Source: Aequorivita soesokkakensis
GTDB taxonomy: Bacteria; Bacteroidota; Bacteroidia; Flavobacteriales; Flavobacteriaceae
Direction: 5' to 3'
NCBI RefSeq assembly: GCF_001641085.1
Contig: NZ_LXIE01000014.1
Location: 1 to 46,300, forward strand
Length of the DNA stretch: 46,300 nucleotides
Positions 1 through 8,800 of the stretch are shown in pieces; positions within the stretch are counted from its first letter, which is position 1, and every line of letters begins with the position of its first letter. The notes beneath the pieces are model-generated. The model saw nothing but the letters and a program-made list of their open reading frames with translations. It did not search any database and was not told the origin of the DNA. Made by a program: the position numbers and the translations under genes.

Positions 1-32
1 AACCGAGGTTTTTTAGTTTTACAGAGATTTTT

Positions 33-60
33 TCAACTCGTAAACTCATAAACTCATCGA
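33..60. repeat. Short degenerate word repeat (ACTC word, 8-nt period)
   Basis: Three copies of an 8-nt word stand in a row (ACTCGTAA, ACTCATAA, ACTCATCG) just before the stop of the SIMPL gene. This resembles the other short-word repeats in the gaps of this window, but the period here is 8 and not 7. The bases before it (AACCGAGGTTTTTT at the window edge) look like the right half of a terminator whose left half lies outside the window. No gene is visible in the first 61 bases. Confidence 0.45.
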
Positions 61-61
61 C

Positions 62-748
62 TTAATTCAACAGAAAGCTAACATTTACAGTAGTTTTAAT
101 CTCCATTTCGCCGAGGGCTATTGTTTGGTCACCACTTCCGGAGGAAGAATCACTCATTGCCATTTTATACATAGGTTGAGGTCCAACAGAATTATTAAAT
201 TCGCTTATGGAAACAGCTTTGCCTACTGTTTGGTTTAAAACAGAAGTATATTCTTCCGCCTTCATTTTAGCATTTTCAACCGCTTTTTTGCGGGCTTGGC
301 TTTCCAAGGCAGCTTTGTTTGAGGACGAAAATTGAACTCCGTCAATTCGATTGATTCCTGTGTCAATAAGGCCTTTCATAACAGCTTCGTATTTTTTTAA
401 ATCCCGTAATTTTACCGAAAGAGATTGATTGGCAGCAAAGGTGTAGGTTTTACTATTATAATCGTAATTTTTGCTCAAGTTCATATATTCCGTTTTCACA
501 TCTTTATCGGCTATGTCCATTTTCTTCAGAAATTTTAAAACCTCGCTAATCGTAGCATCGTTTTGTTCTTTCAAGGTTTTGGTGTTTTCACCTGTATTTT
601 CAACGCGAATGTTGATGGTAACTTCATCCGGAATTACACGAACAATGCCTTCGCCGGTAACGTCTATTGTATTTGGTGGTAAGGTGTTTTGCGCCATCAT
701 AGTGGTGGTTGTTATTGCTAAAATTAATAGTGTTTTTAAGGTTTTCAT
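62..748 (-). CDS. SIMPL domain (DUF541) periplasmic protein
   Basis: A 228-residue exported protein. Residues 1-19 form a signal peptide (MKTLKTLLILAITTTTMMA), and the mature part starts with the family's opening (IDVTGEGIVRVIPDEVTINI), typical of SIMPL/DUF541 proteins such as the BP26/OMP28 antigen group. The rest follows the family pattern of beta strands and a central helical segment (ARKKAVENAKMKAEEY, about residues 152-167). Family members sit in the periplasm or outer membrane and form ring-like oligomers; their biochemical role is not settled, though oxidative-stress links have been reported. It is transcribed in the same direction as the rhomboid gene behind it, 47 nt away, so the two may share a transcript. 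Length is normal for the family. Identification is firm; function is unknown. Confidence 0.88.
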   Translation of the reverse strand: MKTLKTLLILAITTTTMMAQNTLPPNTIDVTGEGIVRVIPDEVTINIRVENTGENTKTLKEQNDATISEVLKFLKKMDIADKDVKTEYMNLSKNYDYNSKTYTFAANQSLSVKLRDLKKYEAVMKGLIDTGINRIDGVQFSSSNKAALESQARKKAVENAKMKAEEYTSVLNQTVGKAVSISEFNNSVGPQPMYKMAMSDSSSGSGDQTIALGEMEIKTTVNVSFLLN

Positions 749-795
749 TTTTCTAAATTTTTGTTTGTTATTATTTGGCTTTTAGCTATTGGCTT

Positions 796-1431
796 TTAAA
801 TTTTACCTAATTTATGCAGAATGAACAAAAGAATTAAAGGAAGCGCCAGCAAAACAACAATCCATAAACTGGTTTCAAATAAATATGGGGCAAACAATAA
901 TGTTAAGGCATATCCTCCAATTGCTCCGCCAATGTGGGCGTCGTGGCCAATGTTTCCCATTCTTTTTTTCATTCCGTATATGGAATACAACAAATATGCC
1001 ATCCCAAAAAGCCAAGCGGGAACAAAGCCGTAGAATAAAATATTTGGTTCAAACAGAATTGAGGAATAAACTATTCCCATAACGGCACCACTCGCCCCTA
1101 TTGCGCTGTAATGGTATTCATCTTTATGAAAATAAAAGGACAAAAGATTCCCCACCAACAAACTGGCAACATAAATTATCACAAAATATGTCACACCCAA
1201 ATTGCCAATAACAACATTTGCAAAAAAATAGAGCGTAAGCATATTGAAGAGCAAATGTGAAAAATCTGCGTGCAGAAATGCAGAACTGAACATTCTAATC
1301 TGCTCGCCACGGCGAATTCCCGCGATGTTGAACTTATACTTTTCGAAAAAAGCGAAATCGCTGAAACCTTTCATAGAAATAATGACGTTGGCGGCGATGA
1401 TGACAATTGTAGCTATATCTAAATTCTGCAT
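796..1431 (-). CDS. Rhomboid-family intramembrane serine protease
   Basis: A 211-residue polytopic membrane protein with about six hydrophobic segments. The rhomboid signature is complete: the HLLFNM loop with Asn63, the GASG serine motif with nucleophile Ser114, and the AHIGG motif with catalytic His166. Rhomboids cut single-pass membrane proteins inside the bilayer through a Ser-His dyad. The length fits the compact six-helix bacterial form without an extra cytoplasmic domain, so the enzyme is predicted to be active. Its substrate cannot be inferred. It lies head-to-head with the acyltransferase gene (start region about 110 nt away), with a heptad repeat in between. No clear TAnnTTTG promoter was found in front of it. 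Confidence 0.93.
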   Translation of the reverse strand: MQNLDIATIVIIAANVIISMKGFSDFAFFEKYKFNIAGIRRGEQIRMFSSAFLHADFSHLLFNMLTLYFFANVVIGNLGVTYFVIIYVASLLVGNLLSFYFHKDEYHYSAIGASGAVMGIVYSSILFEPNILFYGFVPAWLFGMAYLLYSIYGMKKRMGNIGHDAHIGGAIGGYALTLLFAPYLFETSLWIVVLLALPLILLFILHKLGKI

Positions 1432-1477
1432 TTTGTATTGAAAACTTTATAGTTATTTATTAATTATGGATTTAAAC

Positions 1478-1512
1478 TGAATATTGAATATTGAACGTTG
1501 AATATTGAACAT
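1478..1512. repeat. Heptanucleotide tandem repeat (TGAAyrT word)
   Basis: Five perfectly phased 7-nt units: TGAATAT, TGAATAT, TGAACGT, TGAATAT, TGAACAT. They lie between the divergent rhomboid and acyltransferase genes. The longest open frame of the acyltransferase starts with a TTG inside this tract (1505), which is a reason to place the true start downstream at 1544. Confidence 0.8.
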
Positions 1513-1543
1513 TTATTTAATTAGTTTTGCGGTAACAATACTT

Positions 1544-2416
1544 ATGCAAAGATTGCTTTATATACTGGCATATCCAATTCTTTGGCTACTTTCCATCTTG
1601 CCGATGCGCATTTTGTACATCAAATCCACTGCGCTCTATTTTTTGGTGTATTATATTATTGGGTATCGTAAAAAAGTGGTAAAAGACAATTTGGCATTGG
1701 CTTTTCCCGAAAAGACGCAACAAGAAAGAAACCGCATAGCAAAGCAATTCTTCAAACATTTATGCGATGTTATTTTTGAAACCATAAAGGCATTTACAAT
1801 TTCTGAAAAGGAAATCCGGAAACGTTTTGTGGTTACCAATATTGAAATACTCGAACCCTATTATCAAAATGACAAAAGCATCCTTTTAATGGCTGGCCAT
1901 TATGGGAATTGGGAATGGAGCGGAATTTTGAACAAGTTGATGCAGCATCAAGCGCACGCCGTTTACAAACCTTTGGACAGCAAACAATTTGACGCTTTGG
2001 TAAAAAAAACTCGCGAACATTTTGGCGGAATCATAGTCAGCAACAAAAAAATTGTAGCTGTTCTTTTCCGAAAGTGGAAAAAAGGAATTAAAACCCTAAC
2101 CTATATTCTTTCCGATCAAACCCCAAAAGTAGGCGCTTTTAAACACCGAGATACGTTTATGGGAATTTACGTGCCAATGTTTACAGGAACAGAGGAATTG
2201 GCAAAAAAACTAGATTTTGCCGTACTCTACCTAAAAGTTGAAAAAGTGAAGCGAGGTTACTACACCGCCACTTTTGTTCCCTTGGTTGACAACCCAAAAG
2301 AATACCCAGATTTTCAAATTACCAGAATGTTTTTTGATGCTTTGGAAACCCAGATTCGCGAAAAACCTGAGTATTATTTATGGTCGCATAAGCGGTGGAA
2401 GCTGAGGAAAGTTTAA
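1544..2416 (+). CDS. LpxL/HtrB-like lipid A biosynthesis acyltransferase
   Basis: About 290 residues, lysophospholipid acyltransferase superfamily (lipid A lauroyl/myristoyl transferase type). It starts with an N-terminal hydrophobic anchor (MQRLLYILAYPILWLLSILP) and carries the catalytic H-x4-E motif in AGHYGNWEW. A conserved segment with SDQTPK and a C-terminal SHKRWK complete the family pattern. It should add a secondary acyl chain to lipid A precursor at the inner membrane. The frame is open upstream to a TTG at 1505, but that codon lies in a heptad repeat; the ATG at 1544 gives the normal family N-terminus and is preferred. A weak 6-bp hairpin (GGAAAT...ATTTCC, 2424-2440) follows the stop and may aid termination. 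Confidence 0.88.
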   Translation: MQRLLYILAYPILWLLSILPMRILYIKSTALYFLVYYIIGYRKKVVKDNLALAFPEKTQQERNRIAKQFFKHLCDVIFETIKAFTISEKEIRKRFVVTNIEILEPYYQNDKSILLMAGHYGNWEWSGILNKLMQHQAHAVYKPLDSKQFDALVKKTREHFGGIIVSNKKIVAVLFRKWKKGIKTLTYILSDQTPKVGAFKHRDTFMGIYVPMFTGTEELAKKLDFAVLYLKVEKVKRGYYTATFVPLVDNPKEYPDFQITRMFFDALETQIREKPEYYLWSHKRWKLRKV

Positions 2417-2557
2417 GAAAATTGGAAATAAAAAATTTCCTTGAATCAACTTATTAAGTTTTTATTTAAGAATTAACGATAACAAAAACCATTGACCTAA
2501 TTATTTAAAGGACAATTTCTACAAAAAGAATTACATAAAACTTTAGAGCCAATTTGA

Positions 2558-3865
2558 ATGAACAACGAACTAAATAATAAAATTTTTAATTTAGTTCCTT
2601 TAGTTACTAAAAAATTGGAACCAAAAAAACTTAAAGAAGATCCAAATGTGGATTTAGTTGGTATTCCTTTTTTATTCAATTTAGGAAAAGTCGAAAACAT
2701 AAAAAGGTCGAGATCTGATGGTTATGGCAACATAATTGAAGCCTATAAAAATGGTTTAGGTTTAGATATTCAAAACTATCGGAAACTAAGTGATATTGCT
2801 AATCAAATAATCGAGTTTGAACCTTATGCAAGTTTTGCTACTGTAAATTTTATCGAAGAACATTTATTTGAATGGATAATTGAAACTTATAAAAACAATA
2901 AAGCTAAAAATGAGCCTTTAAATTATTTGCAAGATACTTTTGAGAATGACCTTAAAGAATATCACTTCTATTTTAGAGTACACGCTTTAGGAATTAACTC
3001 AAAATTCAAAATCGGAAAAGTAGATTTTACATTTTTTTCAGATGATTTACTTTTAGATTATTCTAAAAAATTCAAAGAGCAGTTTCCCGAAAAACCAGAG
3101 AAAGAATTTGAACTAATCTTTAAAGATTATATTTCAAAGCCAATCGCAAAAGTTAGTTCTAAAGGAATACAGGATAAAGCAAAACGAAATGCACAAAGGC
3201 AAGTTAATGTAGCCATCGATTCTTTAAAATGCTTTCTAATAAAAGAATCTATAAATTCATCTTCAAAAATTATGGATGCGGAATATAGGTTTACTGATAA
3301 ATTTCCAAATTCATTCATTTACGACACAAGTTCTGAAAAATTTGACTTTAATCTACAATTTGAAAGAACAGACGGAATAAAGCCTATTTCATTGAATAAA
3401 GAAAAAATCGAAGAACTATTTAAATCTGGTTTGGGTGAGGTTTCGGATTTCATTTCGAACTCACCGACTAATGAATTGTCAAGACTAATTTTAAACACAA
3501 TTTCAAGTATTGGAACTTATTCTTCAACAAGAAATTTACACGAAAGAGTAGTAAAAATAATTTCGGCTTATGAAATTCTTTTTATCCCTTTAAAAAAGGG
3601 AAAAGGTAGAGGGCTGACTATTATTAAATTAAATGTTTTACCAAAAATAATTGAAGTGAATGAACTCCAAATGGCAATAAAATTGTTCGTAGAATTTTAT
3701 GATATAAGGGATAAATATCTACATAACGGTTTAGAGAAACACATCGATATTGATGACCTTTTTAAGGTTCAAAAAATTACAATATTTTTATTACAAAGAT
3801 TGATTAGATTAAATAAGGAATTGACTAACTCTCTAGATTTACTAAAATACTTTGAAATAAAATAA
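2558..3865 (+). CDS. Accessory protein with HEPN-like C-terminus, function unknown
   Basis: A 435-residue protein, strongly AT-rich compared with its neighbours and standing alone between the acyltransferase and glmM. No N-terminal domain is recognised. The last 120 residues are helical and carry RDKYLH (Arg384 to His389), an R-x4-H pattern followed by NG, the signature of HEPN domains of the ApeA-like kind. HEPN proteins are often RNases of toxin or phage-defence systems, though many are non-catalytic. The N-terminal region contains acidic and aromatic stretches but no signal peptide or membrane helix, so it is probably cytoplasmic. Composition, isolation and HEPN resemblance suggest a horizontally acquired defence-type gene; this is inference. 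The ATG at 2558 is the first in frame; no clear promoter was found. Confidence 0.55.
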   Translation: MNNELNNKIFNLVPLVTKKLEPKKLKEDPNVDLVGIPFLFNLGKVENIKRSRSDGYGNIIEAYKNGLGLDIQNYRKLSDIANQIIEFEPYASFATVNFIEEHLFEWIIETYKNNKAKNEPLNYLQDTFENDLKEYHFYFRVHALGINSKFKIGKVDFTFFSDDLLLDYSKKFKEQFPEKPEKEFELIFKDYISKPIAKVSSKGIQDKAKRNAQRQVNVAIDSLKCFLIKESINSSSKIMDAEYRFTDKFPNSFIYDTSSEKFDFNLQFERTDGIKPISLNKEKIEELFKSGLGEVSDFISNSPTNELSRLILNTISSIGTYSSTRNLHERVVKIISAYEILFIPLKKGKGRGLTIIKLNVLPKIIEVNELQMAIKLFVEFYDIRDKYLHNGLEKHIDIDDLFKVQKITIFLLQRLIRLNKELTNSLDLLKYFEIK

Positions 3866-3927
3866 AAACTGGCTTAAAAATATAAATATCAAAAGTAATT
3901 ACTTCAAAATTTTAGGTTTCTAAAAAA

Positions 3928-5316
3928 TTACAACCCCGCAATCCCCTCAATCTCTCCAATAATCCTATCCGCCAAAGCATCCGCCTCTTCCTGGCTTTTT
4001 GCTTCGGTATAAATCCTAATAATCGATTCTGTATTTGATTTTCGAAGATGCACCCAGTTTTCAGCAAAGTCAATTTTTACACCGTCAATCGTATTTATTT
4101 GTTCAGTAGCATATTTTGCTTCCATCGCTTTCAAAATTGCATCGACATCCAACTGTGGTGTTAATTCAATCTTCTTTTTGCTCATAAAATAAGCATTGTA
4201 TTTTTTCCGAAGTTCACTAACGGCAATTTTTTCTTCAGCTAAAAAGCTTAAAAACAAAGCAATCCCAACCAAACTGTCGCGACCGTAATGTAACTCTGGA
4301 TAAATAATTCCGCCGTTTCCTTCGCCGCCAATTACAGCATTTGTTTCTTTCATTTTTTCAACCACATTCACTTCGCCAACAGCGCTTGCAGTATAAGTTC
4401 CGCCGTGTTTTTCGGTCACATCGCGCAAGGCACGGGAAGACGACATATTTGAAACGGTGTTTCCGGGAGTGTTTTGCAACACATAATCGGCAACCGCAAC
4501 CAGCGTATATTCTTCGCCAAACATTTCGCCTTTTTCGTCAACAAATGCAAGTCGGTCCACATCGGGATCTACAACAATTCCAAAGTCTGCGTGGTTTTTT
4601 ACAACACTTTCCATCAAATCGCCCAAATGCTCTTTCAAAGGTTCCGGATTGTGTGGAAATTGTCCGTTTGGCGTGCAATGCAACTTTACGGGTTCAACGC
4701 CCAAAGCCTCTAAAAGCAAAGGCACCGCAATTCCTCCCGTGGAATTTACTGCATCAACAACCACTTTAAATTTGCAGCGTTTTATGGCATCGGCCTTTAC
4801 CAAAGGAAGATTCAATATTTCGTCAATGTGCAAATCTATGTACGCATCATTTTTATGGATTTCGCCTAAATGATCAACTTCTGCAAATTCGATAGTTCCA
4901 TTTTCTGCAATATCGAGAATTTGTTGTCCGGCTTCAGCGTTTAAAAATTCACCTTTATTATTTAGTAATTTAAGGGCGTTCCACTGTTTTGGATTGTGGC
5001 TTGCCGTTAAAATTATTCCGCCATCGGCATGTTCCAAAGCAACCGCAACTTCAACAGTTGGTGTTGTGGAAAGGTTTAAATCTATCACGGTAATTCCCAT
5101 TCCAACCAAAGTGTTCATTACCAATTGCTGGATCATTTCACCCGAAATTCTGGCGTCGCGACCCACTACAACTTTATAGGTGTCTTTGTCGCGTTGTTGT
5201 TTCACCCAACTTCCGTAGGCAGCTGCATATTTTACGGCATCAATTGGGGTTAGGTTTTCGCTTTGCAATCCGCCAATAGTTCCGCGAATTCCCGATATAG
5301 ATTTTATTAATGTCAT
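3928..5316 (-). CDS. glmM: Phosphoglucosamine mutase / phosphohexomutase
   Basis: 462 residues of the alpha-D-phosphohexomutase family. The phosphoserine loop is clear (TASHNPKQWNA, Ser106), as is the magnesium loop VDPDVDRLAF, the sugar-binding GGEGNGG loop and a C-terminal phosphate-binding segment with RKSNTESIIRIYTEA. GlmM converts glucosamine-6-phosphate to glucosamine-1-phosphate for UDP-GlcNAc, and so for peptidoglycan and lipid A. The family also includes phosphomannomutases with near-identical motifs, so substrate choice is inferred from the full-length similarity to Bacteroidota GlmM and not from a single residue. The gene is monocistronic as far as can be seen. Its 3' end converges on the HEPN-like gene with 62 nt between them, where a 12-bp palindrome (AAGTAATTACTT, 3893-3904) lies. 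Confidence 0.9.
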   Translation of the reverse strand: MTLIKSISGIRGTIGGLQSENLTPIDAVKYAAAYGSWVKQQRDKDTYKVVVGRDARISGEMIQQLVMNTLVGMGITVIDLNLSTTPTVEVAVALEHADGGIILTASHNPKQWNALKLLNNKGEFLNAEAGQQILDIAENGTIEFAEVDHLGEIHKNDAYIDLHIDEILNLPLVKADAIKRCKFKVVVDAVNSTGGIAVPLLLEALGVEPVKLHCTPNGQFPHNPEPLKEHLGDLMESVVKNHADFGIVVDPDVDRLAFVDEKGEMFGEEYTLVAVADYVLQNTPGNTVSNMSSSRALRDVTEKHGGTYTASAVGEVNVVEKMKETNAVIGGEGNGGIIYPELHYGRDSLVGIALFLSFLAEEKIAVSELRKKYNAYFMSKKKIELTPQLDVDAILKAMEAKYATEQINTIDGVKIDFAENWVHLRKSNTESIIRIYTEAKSQEEADALADRIIGEIEGIAGL

Positions 5317-5346
5317 TTTGTACTGTTTTTGGTTTGTGGCATTTTA

Positions 5347-5388
5347 TACTTTACATTTCGTATTTCGTACTTCACACTTCGTATTTCA
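5347..5388. repeat. Heptanucleotide tandem repeat (TAyTTCG word)
   Basis: Six phased 7-nt units: TACTTTA, CATTTCG, TATTTCG, TACTTCA, CACTTCG, TATTTCA. The tract fills the gap between the acyltransferase stop and the glmM start, both on the minus strand. It uses a different word from the other heptad tracts of the window. Confidence 0.8.
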
Positions 5389-5392
5389 AAAG

Positions 5393-6463
5393 TTATTTTC
5401 TAAATTTATTTTTCAATTTTAAAAAGTAAAGCTCAAAGTAAGTGTAAGACAAATGAGCGATCAACAATGTGCCTGCGAAAGTAAGCAGATGTATTAAAAA
5501 TATGGTTAAATTTTCATTAAGGTTTTGGAGCATTTCCAGTTTCAGAAACAAAAATACAACAGCATTTAAAACAATGGCGTGAAACATATAGATTCCATAG
5601 GAAATACTTCCGAAGTGATTTAAAATTTTACTCTTCACCTCCACCCCGCGATTGTTAAAGGCAAGCGAATGGATAAAGAATGCAAACAGCAAGCAAGTAA
5701 ATGCTGCGCGAAGCCATAAAGGTGCTATCAAAAACCAATCGGTTACAAAATAAAGCAAAGTCGCAACGCAAATTACTAATGGAAAAACCGCCGAGCGTTT
5801 TAAAAATTCCAGTTTTTTCTTTTCTTCCAGAATTGCAATCACGCCACCAGAAAAAAGGTAGAAAAAAACAAATTTGAATTTATGAAGCACCTCAAAAAAA
5901 TCAGACCAATAAAGAATGAAATACCCAAGTAGCAACACGGTCAAAATCCTTAAAATCCATTTCACATTTATAAAAAATAGAAGTGGCGCAATAACGAGAT
6001 AGAATTGTTCCTCAATCCCGATGGACCAAAGAATTTCAAGTATGCCGCCGGGTTCGTAGGTTGTTGCGAAGACATTCGGAAGGAAAAAAATGTTGTAAAA
6101 AAGCGCTTCTTTCCACGTGTAATTTATTTCAAAAGGAATATTTAGAAATGGCAAAAGCACATTATAAAAAAACAGTCCAAACCCTAAAACGAGATAATAA
6201 AGCGGAAAAATCCGCAGAATTCTTCGAACGTAAAAATCCTTGATTGAAAATGTATTTCGAATTTTTGCACGATAAATAAGCCTGATTATTAAAAATCCGC
6301 TCAATACAAAAAACATATAAACCGCTTCCACTCCACGATGAAAGATGGGAAGCCCATCAAAATAAGGCAATCCCTGATGGGCGGAAAGTTGGGGCAAGTG
6401 AAAGAGCAACACGAGGGAAGCAAGGAAAAACCGCAATGGGTCCAAATTGGGTAATCGGTTCAA
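5393..6463 (-). CDS. Membrane acyltransferase, family 3 (OafA-like)
   Basis: 356 residues with about ten transmembrane helices and the acyltransferase-3 N-terminal signature NLDPLRFFLASLVLLFH, including the conserved Arg and the His at the end of the first helix. A GIEEQFYL segment near residue 151 is the second family hallmark. These proteins O-acetylate or otherwise acylate sugars of surface polysaccharides or LPS. There is no extracytoplasmic SGNH domain, so this is the short form. The start is a TTG at 6463; no ATG gives a sensible N-terminus. A TATTTTTG element (TAnnTTTG) lies about 20 nt before it on the minus strand. It is divergent from the AcpH gene, with only 40 nt between the two start codons. 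Confidence 0.85.
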   Translation of the reverse strand: MNRLPNLDPLRFFLASLVLLFHLPQLSAHQGLPYFDGLPIFHRGVEAVYMFFVLSGFLIIRLIYRAKIRNTFSIKDFYVRRILRIFPLYYLVLGFGLFFYNVLLPFLNIPFEINYTWKEALFYNIFFLPNVFATTYEPGGILEILWSIGIEEQFYLVIAPLLFFINVKWILRILTVLLLGYFILYWSDFFEVLHKFKFVFFYLFSGGVIAILEEKKKLEFLKRSAVFPLVICVATLLYFVTDWFLIAPLWLRAAFTCLLFAFFIHSLAFNNRGVEVKSKILNHFGSISYGIYMFHAIVLNAVVFLFLKLEMLQNLNENLTIFLIHLLTFAGTLLIAHLSYTYFELYFLKLKNKFRK

Positions 6464-6503
6464 TTTTCAGTTTTTACAGCTCAAAAATACATATATTTAT
6501 TGA

Positions 6504-7088
6504 ATGAATTTTTTAGCCCATATCTATCTTTCCGGCAACGAAGAAGGCGTTATTATCGGCAACTTTATTGCTGACGGAATTAAAGGAAAAAAGTATTTAA
6601 AGTATCCGCCACAAATTGCAAAAGGAATTTTATTGCACCGTGGCATTGACAGTTTTACGGACGCGCACCCTACTGTTCATCAAAGCACGGCGCGTCTTCA
6701 CAAAAATTACAGTCATTACAGTGGTGTAATTGTAGATATATTATACGATCACTTTTTGGCTAAAAATTGGAGCAATTATTCAGATCAACCTTTGAATGAA
6801 TATGTGCAGGATTTTTATGGATTACTTCGGAAAAACTTCACGATTCTTCCCGCGAGAATCCAAAAAATGATGCCTTATATGATCGCCGATAATTGGCTGC
6901 TAAGCTACGCGACCGTTGAAGGAATCAGTAAAATTTTGGCGCAGATGAACGTGCGTACCAAAGGGGTTTCAAAAATGAATTTGGCGGTTGCGGAACTCGA
7001 AGAATATTACGATGAATTTGAAGCTGAATTCACTTCCTTTTTTGATGAATTAATTGCCTTTTCCAACCAAAAACTAAACGAACTATGA
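6504..7088 (+). CDS. Acyl carrier protein phosphodiesterase (AcpH-like)
   Basis: 194 residues, the normal length of ACP phosphodiesterase. The N-terminal MNFLAHIYLSG, the metal-site pattern GNFIADGIKG, the LHRGIDSFTDAHP segment and the DILYDHFLA helix are all present; they are the conserved His/Asp positions of this HD-like metal-dependent hydrolase. AcpH removes the 4'-phosphopantetheine group from holo-ACP, resetting ACP in fatty acid synthesis. It overlaps the following gamma-glutamyltransferase gene by 4 nt (ATGA), so the two are translated from one message. Upstream, TATATTTA sits 4 nt before a TTG that precedes the ATG, an imperfect promoter element. Confidence 0.88.
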   Translation: MNFLAHIYLSGNEEGVIIGNFIADGIKGKKYLKYPPQIAKGILLHRGIDSFTDAHPTVHQSTARLHKNYSHYSGVIVDILYDHFLAKNWSNYSDQPLNEYVQDFYGLLRKNFTILPARIQKMMPYMIADNWLLSYATVEGISKILAQMNVRTKGVSKMNLAVAELEEYYDEFEAEFTSFFDELIAFSNQKLNEL

Positions 7089-8800
7089 GATTATCATCAC
7101 TCGCCCTGATTGTATTTTTGCTATTCGCCTGCAAAGAAAACCCCAATGCACAACCCATAGTTGAAAAACCAAAAGTAGAAACAAAACAAGCAGTAATTGC
7201 AGACAGCGCAATGGTAGTTTCAGCACGCGCCGAAGCTTCCAAAATTGGAACGGAAATTCTAAAAATGGGCGGCAATGCTTTTGATGCTATGATTGCAACA
7301 AATATGGCTTTAGCCTTAACTTATCCCAACGCCGGTAACTTAGCAGGCGGAGGATTTTTGGTTTATAGAACCCAATATGGCGAAATTGGCTCGTTGGACT
7401 ATCGCGAAAAAGCGCCAATGGCCGCCACAAAAAACATGTATCTCGATAAGGATGGAAATGTTATTCCGAACAAAAGTTCCATCGGCGCAATGTCAGTAGG
7501 TGTTCCCGGAACGGTTGCCGGAATGTTTGCAGCCCACGAAAAATTTGGAAGTTTGCCAATGGAAGTAATTTTAAAACCCGTGATAGAGCTTGCAAAAAAG
7601 GGCTATATAATCACCGAAAAAGAAGCCAAAGAATTGGAAATGTATGTTGCCTATTTTGAAGAAGTAAATGGCGAAACTATTCTTTATTCCGAAGGTTTAA
7701 AAACTGGCGATACGTTGAGAAATATTGCTTTGGCAAGTACTTTGGAACGAATTTCCAAAAACGGCCGAGCCGAATTTTACGAGGGCGAAACTGGCCAAAA
7801 AATTATTTCATTTTTAAAAGAAAAAGGTGGAATTATCACTTTGCAAGATTTGGAAGCTTACGAAGCCCAATGGCGCGAACCGATTGTTTTTCAATATAAA
7901 GATTTAAAAGTAATTTCCATGGCGCCACCTTCCAGCGGCGGTATCTGCTTGGCACAGATTTTAAAAATGGTGGAGCCTTATCCTATTTCCGAATACGGCC
8001 ATAATTCAGAAAAATACATTCAAGTTTTGGCTGAGGCAGAACGCCGTGCGTATGCTGATAGAAGTTATTATTTGGGCGACCCGGATTTTGTGAATATCCC
8101 GACTGATTCATTACTTTCCGAAGCCTATATTTCCCATAGAATGGATAGCTTTTCCTTTGAAGCAGCAACGCCTTCCTCTGAAATTAAACCTGGTGTAATT
8201 ATGGGGTATGAAAGTCCGGAAACCACACATTTTTCAATAGTAGATTCTTTTGGAAATGCGGTTTCTGTTACCACCACGCTCAATTCAACATTCGGTTCCT
8301 TATTGTATGTAAACGAACTCGGTTTCTTCTTAAACAATGAAATGGACGATTTTAGCGCAAAACCAGGCGAGCCCAATGTTTATGGCTTGGTTGGCGGACA
8401 GGCAAATGCCATTGCACCCCAAAAAAGAATGCTCAGCTCCATGACGCCCACCATTGTTGAAAAAGACGGAAAGCTTTGGATGGTTGTTGGAACTCCCGGC
8501 GGTGCAACCATAATCACTTCCGTAGCACAAACCATTTTGAATGTTTACGAATTTAATATGGATATGCAAGAAGCCGTTGATGCTCCCCGCTTCCATCATC
8601 AATGGTTGCCGGATGCCATTCGGTATGAATTTGAAAGATTTCCTAAAGATTTAATTGAGGAATTGACACAAAAAGGCTATCCCGAGAATATCGATACAGA
8701 CCCAATAATTGGCAAATTGGACGCAATCTTAATCCTTCCCAACGGAAAGTTGCAAGGTGGGGCCGATAGTCGGGGTGATGATACTGCCAAAGGTTATTAA
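7085..8800 (+). CDS. ggt: Gamma-glutamyltransferase, lipoprotein
   Basis: 571 residues. Residues 1-16 are a lipoprotein signal ending in the lipobox LFAC (Cys16), so the enzyme is anchored to a membrane from the periplasmic side. The Ntn-hydrolase fold is evident: the GGNAFDAMIATNMALALTYP segment of the large subunit, then autocleavage before the nucleophile Thr380 (ESPETTHFSIVD), TTTLNSTFGS, and the SSMTPTIV and TPGGATI motifs of the small subunit. GGT hydrolyses glutathione and other gamma-glutamyl compounds or transfers the glutamyl group. Translationally coupled to AcpH by a 4-nt overlap; no functional link between the two is known. Full length and apparently active. Confidence 0.94.
   Translation: MRLSSLALIVFLLFACKENPNAQPIVEKPKVETKQAVIADSAMVVSARAEASKIGTEILKMGGNAFDAMIATNMALALTYPNAGNLAGGGFLVYRTQYGEIGSLDYREKAPMAATKNMYLDKDGNVIPNKSSIGAMSVGVPGTVAGMFAAHEKFGSLPMEVILKPVIELAKKGYIITEKEAKELEMYVAYFEEVNGETILYSEGLKTGDTLRNIALASTLERISKNGRAEFYEGETGQKIISFLKEKGGIITLQDLEAYEAQWREPIVFQYKDLKVISMAPPSSGGICLAQILKMVEPYPISEYGHNSEKYIQVLAEAERRAYADRSYYLGDPDFVNIPTDSLLSEAYISHRMDSFSFEAATPSSEIKPGVIMGYESPETTHFSIVDSFGNAVSVTTTLNSTFGSLLYVNELGFFLNNEMDDFSAKPGEPNVYGLVGGQANAIAPQKRMLSSMTPTIVEKDGKLWMVVGTPGGATIITSVAQTILNVYEFNMDMQEAVDAPRFHHQWLPDAIRYEFERFPKDLIEELTQKGYPENIDTDPIIGKLDAILILPNGKLQGGADSRGDDTAKGY

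Noticed and set aside
3893-3904. Regulatory palindrome AAGTAATTACTT between the HEPN-like gene and glmM
   Set aside because: It lies between convergent 3' ends, is AT-rich and short, and is probably chance or a weak terminator part.
4341-4769. Long plus-strand open frame opposite glmM
   Set aside because: A shadow of glmM on the other strand, with biased composition and no motif. The same holds for long frames opposite or within uvrA, dnaK, E1, asnB and sdaA.
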